IMG/VR virus record: IMGVR_UViG_3300028589_000014 | Location: 1-51,292 of that record | From: a virus | Length of the DNA stretch: 51,292 nt | Reading direction: 5' to 3' (one strand) | Shown here: piece by piece, positions 36,902 to 46,400 of the stretch | How the letters are laid out: each line of letters begins with the position of its first letter | Position numbering within the stretch: position 1 is the first letter of the stretch | Made by a program: the position numbers and the translations under genes | Notes under the pieces: model-generated | What the model was told of the DNA's origin: nothing | Database searches by the model: none | What the model saw: the letters and a program-made list of their open reading frames with translations, nothing else

Positions 36902-39900
36902 ATTAGAAGTAAGAATTGACTCTCAACCAATTAAGACTGGTACTGATAGTCTTAATGAATTTGCTACTGCTGCCGAACGAGCACAGAAGGCAACAACTGG
37001 ATTTAATACATCCACAACAACTAGTGGTGGTATTGCTCCTACTACTGAAACAACAAAGGTTAAAAACCTTTCTGAGGCTATCGATCAACAGACTCGCAAG
37101 TTGAACACACTCGCTCAACAGCGTAAGCAACTTGAATCATCTGATATGAAGTCTACAATGCCTGCTGAATATGAACGGCTAAACCGGATCATTGATGCAA
37201 ACATTGTTAAGGTGGGTATGCAAGGTGATGCAGTACAGCAACTTACACGTATCCAAGATGCTCAGACAGAAAAAGCTGTACGCAAAGCAAATGCTGAAGT
37301 AAAAGCACAAGAGGTATTGACCAAGGCTACCATTGCTCAAGAGAACATTCTGACAAATGCTTCTGCTAGACAACAACGTCAAATTGACCAGACAATCAAT
37401 GGTCTTAGTAAACAGTTGAAGGCTCAGAATGACTACAATGCCGCCATCGAAAAGTTTAATAAAGCCCGTGTAATTGGTACAACAACACAGGGTATGATGG
37501 GTCCGTCTCTCGGTGGTGAAGAATATGACAGCTATGTAAAACTTGCTCAAGCTAAACGTGATGCATCGCTTGCTACTGAAGATAATAGTGCAGCAATGGT
37601 TCGAGCACAAAATAAGCTTGATACTTACACTGCAACATTGGGTAAGGTTGAACGTGCTGAAGTAGAATTCAGTCGTGCTCAACGTACACTCAAAGAGAAC
37701 TTGGACCTTGGTAACATTACCATGGATCAATACAACAAGAAACTTCAAGAGTTTACAGATCATCGCGATAAGACTATTGAGAGTACTTATTCTAATGCAG
37801 CGGCTGAGGAACAACTTGAACGTCAGCTGAATAAAGTTGTTGGTGCATATGATCCAGTACTTCGTGCACAACGCAACTATGAGAACAGTGCAGCTATCCT
37901 GAAGGATGGTCTTGATGCTGGTTTGATTTCCCAAGATCAATATAACAAAGCATTGGCTGAACAAGCTGACGCACTTGATAAGGTTAAATCGAAAGGTAGT
38001 GTTTTCAGTACTGTAGCTGACGATTATGAGAAAGCATTGAATGCTGCTCAACCTCTTCGGAATGAACTGAAGGAACTTGAAGAACAACAACGTCGTTTGG
38101 ACGCGGCCAAGAAAGCAGGTTTGGTTGTTGGTGATGATGCTATTAAACAGCACGCCCAAGCTGAACGTGCTATTGCTGCTCAAACTGAAGCGGTTAGAAA
38201 GCGTATCAAAGCTGGTAATGAGTCAACCATGTCATACAAAGCAGAAATGGCTGCTATGCGTGGTATGCCTGCTCAGTTGACTGACATTGTGGTATCGTTG
38301 CAAGGTGGTCAAGCACCACTTACTGTGTTACTGCAACAAGGTGGTCAGATCAAGGATATGTTTGGTGGTGTAGGTGCAGCACTGAAAGCTACTGGTACAT
38401 TCTTACTTGGTTTGGTAAACCCTCTTACTGTTATTGGTTCTGTACTTGGTGTTCTTGCTATTGCTGCTTATCAAGGTAGTAGTGAGTTAACTGAATTCAA
38501 CCGTGCATTGATTCAATCAAAGAATGCATCTGGTGCGAGTGCTTCTGATTTCACACAGTTCCAAACAACACTGGACGGTATTTCTGGAACATCTGGTAAA
38601 GCTGCTGAAGCATTGACTCAAATGGCAGCTAGTGGTAAGATTGCATCTGAAGTAATGGTTGAAGTAGGTGAAGCTGCGATTAAGACGGAGAAAGCTACAG
38701 GTGCCGCAATGGATACAATCATTGCAGACTTTACTTCTTTAGGTAAAGACCCTGTACAAGCAGCTATTCGTCTTGATGAGAAGTACAAGTTCCTGACCAC
38801 ATCTGTACTTGCTCAAGCTGATGCTTTGATTGAAATGGGTAAAGAACAGGAAGCTGTTCAGTTGCTTCAATCTGAAATGGCTAAAGCTGCGTCCGATACT
38901 GCTGACAAGATGATCGAAGAAGCTGGTTACATTGAGCAAGCTTGGGCAGGTGTTAAGAGTATCATCAGTGAAACATGGGATGCTTTGAAAGGCATTGGTC
39001 GTGAGGACACTACCCAATCTCGCATTGATGCACTGAAAGAACTTCAACAGAACATCGTTGATTACAAAGGTGCTGATTCAGCTGAACGTGACAAACGTTA
39101 TCAAGAGGCCGCTTCCGAGATTCGCATTCTTGAACAACGTAAAACAGCAGAAAAGTCTGTAGCTGAACAACGTAAACAAGATGAGATTGATCGTATTGCT
39201 GGTAATGCCGCAATGGATAAACTTCTGAAGCGTGAGAAGTCTAACCTTGAAGGTGTAGCAAAAGCTCAACGTGATTACGATGACCGTCTGCTTGAACATG
39301 AGAAGATTCGTAAAGCGGGTAATGTATCTGCTGAAACTGAATTGAAAATGGCTGCTGACCTTGCCGCTGCACAAAAGAAACTTGACGATGCGAAAGCAAA
39401 GGCTAACAAACCTAAACGTCCGGGTGCTTTGGATACGACAAGTATTCAGGAAGTGAAGAGTAACCTGACTCAAGTCAATGCTGAGTATGACGGCTACTAT
39501 AAACGCGTTACTGCGCTAGGTGAAGCCAACGTGGTTTCTCAGGAAGCTACATACTATTCTCAGAAAGCAATTCTTGAGGCTCAGAAGAAAGCAGTTGCTA
39601 GTTCTTATGATGACCAGATTTCTGCAATTAACAAGTTGCAGGAAAATAAGAATAACTCTGTTGCACAAAACATTTCTCTAGACAATCAGTTGACTAAAGC
39701 TGAAGCTGCTAAAGCAAAAGCAATGGAAGATATTGACACAAGATTGGATGTGTTGCAATCCAAAGAGAATGGTAGGATTCAAGAACGTACACGTAACATC
39801 GCTGCTTACAAAGCCGCACTTGATGCACAACTTGATTCACTTCGTGATGAAGGCGCTCGTAACGCTGAAGGTGTAGGTCGTGGTGACCGTCAAGCTGCAC

Positions 39901-40835
39901 TCAATCAACGTTTGGGTGATAATGACAGGGACTTTGATAAGAAGCAATTGGCTTTGGCCAATGCTCTTGCTGCTAAGGATATTGATCCTGTTGAGCATGA
40001 ACAAAAGTTAAAAGATTTGACTCAAGCTCACAACGATATGACTAAGCAGATTATCCAAAACGATAAGGATATTCAAGCCGCAGAGTTGGATTGGACAAAC
40101 GGTTTCACTGCTGCTATCGAGAATGCCCAAGATGACGCATTGAATTTTGCGGCATCTACACAAATGGCATTGGAAGGTGCTTTTGCATCTGCTGGTGACG
40201 CATTGTACCAGTTTGTTACAACAGGTAAACTTAGCTTCAGCGATTTCGCTTCTAGCGTTATCAAAGATATGGCTCGCATTGCCTCCCAACAGGCTGCTAA
40301 CGGCTTGCTGAGTGCATTGCTTGGTGCTGGTATGGCTGCATTTGGTGGCGGTGTAACGCCTACTACAACAGGTGTATCCGGTGCAGGTTCCTTTGGTCAA
40401 GTCGGTGGTAGTTACACTGGTACAGGGGTATTCGGTACATTTGCAAAAGGTGGTGCGTTTGATGTTGGCGTAAGACGTTACGCTAAAGGTGGTACATTCA
40501 CTAACTCGGTTGTATCCTCTCCTACACGATTCCAAGAAAGTGAAATGGGTGAGGCTGGACCTGAAGCGATCATGCCTCTACAGCGTACCAGTGATGGTCG
40601 ATTGGGTGTATCGTTAGTTGGTGGTCAAGGTGCTATCGGTGGTGAAAGTAACATGACGGTTGTAAACGTTAATGTTGCTGTATCCGATGGTAAAGCAACT
40701 TCTAGTACTGACGGTGGCGCAGGTTATGAAGGCTTTGGTCAGAGTTTAGGTACATTCGTTGTACAAGAGATTTACAAAGTCATCAATACTGAGACAAGAC
40801 CGGGTGGTACTATCCAACCACAAACAGCTAGTTAA
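36885..40835 (+). CDS. Tail tape measure protein
   Basis: 1316 residues, mostly coiled coil with a hydrophobic segment near 510-535 (ATGTFLLGLVNPLTVIGSVL) and C-terminal glycine-rich end. LTDIVVSLQGGQAPLTVLLQQGG precedes it, characteristic of the lambda H/TMP group. Length would set a tail of about 200 nm at 0.15 nm per residue. Longest helical gene in the window. Confidence 0.92.
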   Translation: MPTIAELEVRIDSQPIKTGTDSLNEFATAAERAQKATTGFNTSTTTSGGIAPTTETTKVKNLSEAIDQQTRKLNTLAQQRKQLESSDMKSTMPAEYERLNRIIDANIVKVGMQGDAVQQLTRIQDAQTEKAVRKANAEVKAQEVLTKATIAQENILTNASARQQRQIDQTINGLSKQLKAQNDYNAAIEKFNKARVIGTTTQGMMGPSLGGEEYDSYVKLAQAKRDASLATEDNSAAMVRAQNKLDTYTATLGKVERAEVEFSRAQRTLKENLDLGNITMDQYNKKLQEFTDHRDKTIESTYSNAAAEEQLERQLNKVVGAYDPVLRAQRNYENSAAILKDGLDAGLISQDQYNKALAEQADALDKVKSKGSVFSTVADDYEKALNAAQPLRNELKELEEQQRRLDAAKKAGLVVGDDAIKQHAQAERAIAAQTEAVRKRIKAGNESTMSYKAEMAAMRGMPAQLTDIVVSLQGGQAPLTVLLQQGGQIKDMFGGVGAALKATGTFLLGLVNPLTVIGSVLGVLAIAAYQGSSELTEFNRALIQSKNASGASASDFTQFQTTLDGISGTSGKAAEALTQMAASGKIASEVMVEVGEAAIKTEKATGAAMDTIIADFTSLGKDPVQAAIRLDEKYKFLTTSVLAQADALIEMGKEQEAVQLLQSEMAKAASDTADKMIEEAGYIEQAWAGVKSIISETWDALKGIGREDTTQSRIDALKELQQNIVDYKGADSAERDKRYQEAASEIRILEQRKTAEKSVAEQRKQDEIDRIAGNAAMDKLLKREKSNLEGVAKAQRDYDDRLLEHEKIRKAGNVSAETELKMAADLAAAQKKLDDAKAKANKPKRPGALDTTSIQEVKSNLTQVNAEYDGYYKRVTALGEANVVSQEATYYSQKAILEAQKKAVASSYDDQISAINKLQENKNNSVAQNISLDNQLTKAEAAKAKAMEDIDTRLDVLQSKENGRIQERTRNIAAYKAALDAQLDSLRDEGARNAEGVGRGDRQAALNQRLGDNDRDFDKKQLALANALAAKDIDPVEHEQKLKDLTQAHNDMTKQIIQNDKDIQAAELDWTNGFTAAIENAQDDALNFAASTQMALEGAFASAGDALYQFVTTGKLSFSDFASSVIKDMARIASQQAANGLLSALLGAGMAAFGGGVTPTTTGVSGAGSFGQVGGSYTGTGVFGTFAKGGAFDVGVRRYAKGGTFTNSVVSSPTRFQESEMGEAGPEAIMPLQRTSDGRLGVSLVGGQGAIGGESNMTVVNVNVAVSDGKATSSTDGGAGYEGFGQSLGTFVVQEIYKVINTETRPGGTIQPQTAS

Positions 40836-40848
40836 TCATAACAAGGTA

Positions 40849-40877
40849 TTGACAAAATACCATTTAAATAGTAGAAT
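40849..40877 (+). promoter_or_regulatory. Late promoter upstream of tail-tip genes
   Basis: TTGACA (40849-40854), 17 bases, TAGAAT (40872-40877), context AGGTATTGACA. A terminator follows at once. Confidence 0.8.
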
Positions 40878-40890
40878 GTGAAACAGTTAT

Positions 40891-40918
40891 GGGAGGGGTT
40901 ACCCTCCCTTTTATTTTT
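40891..40918 (+). terminator. Promoter-proximal terminator (attenuator-like)
   Basis: Perfect seven-base stem GGGAGGG/CCCTCCC, loop GTTA, then TTTTATTTTT. Lies only about seven bases after the probable start of the transcript from 40849-40877. Confidence 0.85.
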
Positions 40919-40928
40919 AGGAGAAGTT

Positions 40929-41267
40929 ATGGCTATTGAAACTTTCACTTGGCATGTTGAACGAGAAATCGATCCAACCATTGAGTACAAAACAACAACA
41001 GTACAATTTGGTGATGGGTATGTTCAAGAGGTTGCTGAGGGTATCAACAATAAGACAGAAGAGTATTCGATTCGTGTACATGCATATGGCAATGAAGCCA
41101 AATCGATTAAAGATTTCTTCGATAGACACCAAGGATACAAGAGTTTCTATTGGACCCCTCCATTGGGTGATTTAGGTTTGTACCGTTGCAAGAATGCAGT
41201 ACCTAGACCACAAGGTGGTGGTTTGTATGTGTTCACTGGTACATTTGTAAAAGCATACGCTGCATAA
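40929..41267 (+). CDS. Minor tail protein M-like
   Basis: 112 residues from the ATG at 40929 (MAIETFTWHVE) with AGGAG upstream; a longer reading would begin inside the terminator. VQFGDGYVQEV and FYWTPPLGDLGLYRC match lambda gpM. Helps build the tail tip. Confidence 0.85.
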   Translation: MAIETFTWHVEREIDPTIEYKTTTVQFGDGYVQEVAEGINNKTEEYSIRVHAYGNEAKSIKDFFDRHQGYKSFYWTPPLGDLGLYRCKNAVPRPQGGGLYVFTGTFVKAYAA

Positions 41268-41280
41268 GGAGACTAGTCAA

Positions 41281-42027
41281 GTGGCTATCACTAATATTAA
41301 AGACGTAATTCAAAAGCTTGAACCGGGTATGAAAGTACGCCTGATTGAAGTTGACTGCACAGATTTTGGTGGTGACATTCTTCGTTTCCACAATTACAAC
41401 GTTGAATATACAGCAGATGAAATGCTTGCATTCCAAACTGCTAACGTTAGTGATATTCCACCGAAATCTATAATGTGGCAAGGCAATGAGTACTTCTGTT
41501 GGCCTTACGATTTATCGGGTATCGAATGGGATGGTACTGGTAAAAGTCCTCTACCTAACCTTGAAGTGTCTAACATTGATGGTAGCATTTCAGCAATGTG
41601 TTTGCAACTGCAAAACCTATTCGGTGCTAAGGTAACAGAACATACAACATTCCAACAGTATCTACCAGATGGTGATGACCCTGATCCACTTATGGAGTTT
41701 ACTCAGAACTGGTATATCACACGCAAGAGTGGTGAGAACCCAAACACTGTAACGTTTGAACTTTCTTCACCTGCTGATTTCACAGGCCAACAACTTCCAC
41801 GTAGACAGATTTATGCAATGTGTCATTGGGCAATGAACGGTGGTTATCGTGGACCAAACTGTGGATACACTGGTACTAATTATTTTACAGACAAAGGTGT
41901 ACCAACAGACAATCCCGCAGAAGATATGTGCGGTGGTCTCTGTCTGGACTGTAAGCTTCGTTTCGGTGAAGAAAATCCATTACCATTTGGTGGTTTCATT
42001 GCTGCCAGTTTGATCGCAAGAGGTTGA
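41281..42027 (+). CDS. Minor tail protein L-like, probable iron-sulfur protein
   Basis: 248 residues, GTG start after GGAGACTAGTCAA. C-terminal cysteines (CHW, NCGY, MCGGLCLDC) match those of lambda gpL that hold an iron-sulfur cluster; RQIYAMCHW and GTNYF are family marks. Caps the tail tube at the tip. Confidence 0.85.
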   Translation: MAITNIKDVIQKLEPGMKVRLIEVDCTDFGGDILRFHNYNVEYTADEMLAFQTANVSDIPPKSIMWQGNEYFCWPYDLSGIEWDGTGKSPLPNLEVSNIDGSISAMCLQLQNLFGAKVTEHTTFQQYLPDGDDPDPLMEFTQNWYITRKSGENPNTVTFELSSPADFTGQQLPRRQIYAMCHWAMNGGYRGPNCGYTGTNYFTDKGVPTDNPAEDMCGGLCLDCKLRFGEENPLPFGGFIAASLIARG

Positions 42028-42028
42028 C

Positions 42029-42832
42029 ATGATTCCTAAGAAATTAAAATCTGCAACGATCAAAGCTATGTTGAAAGATGCAGAGTCTCGTTACCCTAGA
42101 GAATCTTGTGGGGTAGTCGTTATCACACCTTCTGGTAAAGAACAATACATTGCCATTGATAATGTGTCAACTGATCCAACCGAAGAGTTTGTTATGTGTC
42201 CAGAAGGTTTTGCTGCTGCTGATGAGCAAGGAACGATTGTAGGCATCTGCCACAGTCATCCTGATGAAACAACTCGCCCTAGCATTACGGATATCGCTGT
42301 AATGAGCCGGAATCGTGAGCTTGAGTTAATTGTAGACCCTGACAGTGTTGCTATCCCATGGCACATCGTCAGTTGGCCTGAAGGTGACCATAGACAGGTT
42401 ATTCCGGAACCAGCACAGAGCTTGTTAAATCGCCCTTTTGTGCATAACGTGTGGGATTGCTGGGCTACATGTGAAGCATATTACAGCAAGTATCATGGAC
42501 TCAAATTCCCTAAAGTAAATCGTAAAGATCGATGGTGGGAAGAACAAGATACATTCTCTTTCTATGAAGAATATTACGTAGAATGGGGTTTTGAAGTGGT
42601 TACCACACCAATTCCGGGTGACTTGATTGTAATGCAAATTGGTCGTTCATTCCATCCCAATCACGCTGCCGTATACTTAGGTGAAGTTTCTGAATTTGAA
42701 GGTGAGAAGTTTCATGGTAAAACATTAATGCTACATCACATGTACGGTAAGAATAGTGAATTGGCTGTTTATGGTGGTCAATGGTCACAACGTACACGAA
42801 TGGTGCTGCGACATAAAGAGGTGAATAAATGA
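42029..42832 (+). CDS. Tail tip protein K-like: JAMM peptidase plus NlpC/P60
   Basis: 267 residues. N-terminal JAMM motif: E (ESCGVV), HSHP followed by seven residues, S, two residues, D (all metal ligands in canonical spacing). C-terminal NlpC/P60: WDCWA cysteine, HPNHAAVYL histidine and a later HHMYG. Assembly and probable peptidoglycan processing during entry. Confidence 0.87.
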   Translation: MIPKKLKSATIKAMLKDAESRYPRESCGVVVITPSGKEQYIAIDNVSTDPTEEFVMCPEGFAAADEQGTIVGICHSHPDETTRPSITDIAVMSRNRELELIVDPDSVAIPWHIVSWPEGDHRQVIPEPAQSLLNRPFVHNVWDCWATCEAYYSKYHGLKFPKVNRKDRWWEEQDTFSFYEEYYVEWGFEVVTTPIPGDLIVMQIGRSFHPNHAAVYLGEVSEFEGEKFHGKTLMLHHMYGKNSELAVYGGQWSQRTRMVLRHKEVNK

Positions 42833-43440
42833 AAGAAACATGGATTGAAGTACAACCGGGCGGTTATCTCAAGAAGTATGGTAACCATAAGTTCCTTGTA
42901 TCTAGTCCGGCAGAAGCTATTAAAGCTATGTTGATGTTGGTTCCCGGTTTTGAAACAGCTTTCCGTGAATCTGAGAAGCGGGGAGCTAAGTTTAAAATCC
43001 TCAGTGGTAAACACAACGTAAATAACGTTGAGCAACTTTATATGGGTAAACCATCTGTTGTAAAGATTATTCCAAAATATGCTGGTGCTAAGAATGGTGC
43101 ATTTACATTCCTTGCTGCTGCGGCTGTCATTGCTGCTGTTGTATTAACAGGTGGTACTGCTGGTTTTGGTGCAGGTGCTTGGTTTGCTGCTAGTAGTACA
43201 TCGGCTGCTATTGCTACATCTGTAGCTGTATCGCTTGCACTTGGTGGTGTTTCGATGTTGCTTGCTCCAAAGACAGATGGTCTTACAAATGGTTCAGATG
43301 TAGAGAACAAAGCATCTTATGCATTTGGTGGGCCTGTAAACACAACAGCACAAGGTCAACCAGTTCCAGCATTCTACGGTGAACGTGAGGTTGGTGGTGC
43401 TGTAATCTCGGCAAGTATTGCTGCTGAGGACCAACAATAA
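42829..43440 (+). CDS. Tail assembly protein I-like
   Basis: 203 residues. MKETWIEVQPGG start, an alanine/glycine hydrophobic hairpin at about 88-145 (TFLAAAAVIAAVVL, AIATSVAVSLALGGVSMLL), and the ending VPAFYGEREVGGAVIS. Same plan as lambda gpI. ATGA overlap with gene K. Confidence 0.85.
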   Translation: MKETWIEVQPGGYLKKYGNHKFLVSSPAEAIKAMLMLVPGFETAFRESEKRGAKFKILSGKHNVNNVEQLYMGKPSVVKIIPKYAGAKNGAFTFLAAAAVIAAVVLTGGTAGFGAGAWFAASSTSAAIATSVAVSLALGGVSMLLAPKTDGLTNGSDVENKASYAFGGPVNTTAQGQPVPAFYGEREVGGAVISASIAAEDQQ

Positions 43441-43469
43441 ACAATACTTGTAACTGATAGGAGAAACAA

Positions 43470-46400
43470 ATGATTCGTTATGACGAAAACGGGGTGATGA
43501 TCCCGTATGAAATTGAAGGTGGTAAAGGTGGTGAGTCCAAACCACATACCCCTGTTGAAACACCTAACAACCTCCTGTCGGTTGCATACGCTAAAGTGTT
43601 GTTGGCTGTAGCTGAAGGTGAGCTTGCTGGTCAACCGACAGCTAAGGATATTTACCTTGATGGTACACCACTACAGAACGAAGATGGTAGTTATAACTTT
43701 GGTGGTGTTAAATGGGAATGGCGTTCCGGTTCTCAAGACCAAGAAGCAATTGAAGAATTCCCTGAAGTATCTAGTGAATATAGTGTTGGTATTGAACTGA
43801 AAGATAACGTTCAATGGACACGTGCTGTAACCAAGTCACAACTGACAGACCTTCGTGTTACATTTTCTTGGCCTGCCCTTCTTCGGCAGTCTAGCAATGG
43901 CGACACGAATGGTTATAAAATGCAATATGCTATTGATCTTTCTACAGATGGTGGTGCTTTCCAAGAATATCAAGTTTACACAATTGACGGTAAGACCAAC
44001 ACTAATTATGAAAGAACTCATAAAGTAAAACTCCCTAAACCGGGTAGTAATTGGACTGTGCGTGCTCGTCGCGTAACGCCTGAAAACAACTCAAGTACAA
44101 TTCAGGATACAATCAATGTAAAGAGTTATGCTGAGGTAGTCGCTGTCAAGCAACGTTACCCTAACACCGCTCTGTTGTACGTTGAGTTTGATTCCAGACT
44201 GTTCGGTGCCGGTAATATCCCAAAGATTTCGGTAAGAACAAAAGGCCGTGTAATCCAAGTACCAACAAACTATGATCCAGTTGCAAGGACATACTCAGGT
44301 ATTTGGGATGGTAGTTTTAAATGGGCATGGACAAACAACCCTGCTTGGGTCTTCTATGACCTTTTGACACAAGATCGTTTTGGCCTTGGTCATAAAGTAG
44401 TACCTGCAATGGTTGATAAATTTGCACTGTATGAAATTGCTCAGTACTGTGACGTAATGGTTGACGATGGTACTGGTTCGGGTACAATGGAGCCACGCCA
44501 TACCTGTAACATCTTTATTCAGGATAAGGCAGGTGCTTGGAAGGTATTACGTGATATCGCTGGTATCTTCAACGGTATGACGTATTGGGATGGTAACAAG
44601 TTTGTAGCTGTTGCTGATAAGTGGGAACCAATTACAAACGCACCATTATTCTCTCGTTCCAATGTAGTGAATGGTAACTTTGATTATCAAGCGGCAGACG
44701 ACAAGTCTATCTATACATCTGCTCTTGTATCGTATGATGATCCAGACAACCACTACAACACTGATGTTGAGCCAACATTTGAAACAAGTCAGATTCTCCG
44801 TTGGGGTGGTGACCGTCAGACAGAGATTACAGCTATTGGCTGTACGTCCCGTGGTGAAGCACAGCGAAAAGGTAAGTACACACTTATCACCAACCTCTAC
44901 AATCGAACTGTGAGCTTCCAGACGGGCTTACAAGGTCTTTCGGCTGATGTTCTACCGGGTAAACTGATTCATGTACTTGACCCAATCCTCGGTGGTCGTC
45001 CATACACTGGTCGAATCAAGGCAAGTGCTGGTAAGGTGATTACCCTTGATCGTGATGTAACTGCTGTAGCTGGTGATATCCTTTATCTCACAATGGATGA
45101 TGGTTCGTCAGAAGGTCGTACCGTAGTAAGTTCAACAGGGAATATTGTAACAGTATCTGTTGATTATGGAAAGCCTATCCCGTCAAACTCTGTATGGTAT
45201 CTGGAAGCATCTGACCTGAAGTCTCAACTGTTCCGAGTAACGAAGGTAACTAATCCATCGGCTAACGTTTATGAGATTGAAGGTGTAGAATACAACGAAT
45301 CAAAGTTTGATGCAATCGACAATGGTGCTAGACTTGAACCGCGACCAGTAAGTGTTGTACCACCGGGACAACAACAAGCTCCAACCAATTTAGTTGTTTC
45401 GTCCTCTACCTATATTGAACAAACAATGGCTGTTACATCTTTGGTTGCTACATGGGATCAAATGCCCAACGCTGTACAGTACGAAGTGCATTGGCGTTAC
45501 AACGACGGTGATTGGATTTCAGCAGGTATTACAGGTTCTCCAACTATCACAATCAAAGGTATTTACACAGGTGACTATGTTGTTAGAGTACGGGCTATTA
45601 ACGCTGTTGGCGTTAAATCTGTATGGACCAACTCTGTATCTACACGTTTGGATGGTAAAACAGGTGGCGTACCTGCTCTCGCTTATTTGACTACAACACC
45701 GATTGTTTATGGTATCCGTTTGAATTGGGGATTCCCTGATGGTGCTGGGGATACAGCACGTACAGAGATTATGCACAGTGCAAATCCAAACTTTGCAGAC
45801 GCAATAAAGTTGGGCGACTACTCGTACCCGACAGATATGCATGAAATGCACGGTTTGAAAGCTGGACAACAGTTCTGGTTTTGGGGTCGGCTGGTTGACC
45901 GTACAGGCAACATCGGTCCTTGGAAACCTCTTGAATCCGAAGCTGGTGTACCCGGTACATCCTCTGTAGACCAAAGTGAGTATGAAGAATACTTCAAGGA
46001 ACAGATCACTGAAAGTTCTCTCTATAAAGAGTTGAATGATCGCATTGACTTGATCGATGGTTTTGGTCCCGGAAGTGTAAACGAACGTGTTGAAACTGTC
46101 AATGATCGTGTTGATGAAGCTAACCTTCGTATCGACCAGACAAACACTGATCTGGATAATGCTGTAGCTGATCTGGAAAGTCAGATTGCCAACATCACAG
46201 ATGCGATGGTTTATGACCCTACGAAAACATATGTGACAGGCGATATCGTTAGAGTTGGTAACAAGCTGTATCAAGCACAACAAGATGTTCCAATCAATAC
46301 CTCGCCACCTAACCTGACCTACTGGGAAGATGTTGGTTCAATCCTTGAGGATGCTAATGCTGTTGTTACACAAGTAGACATTAACACTCAGAAGATCGCT

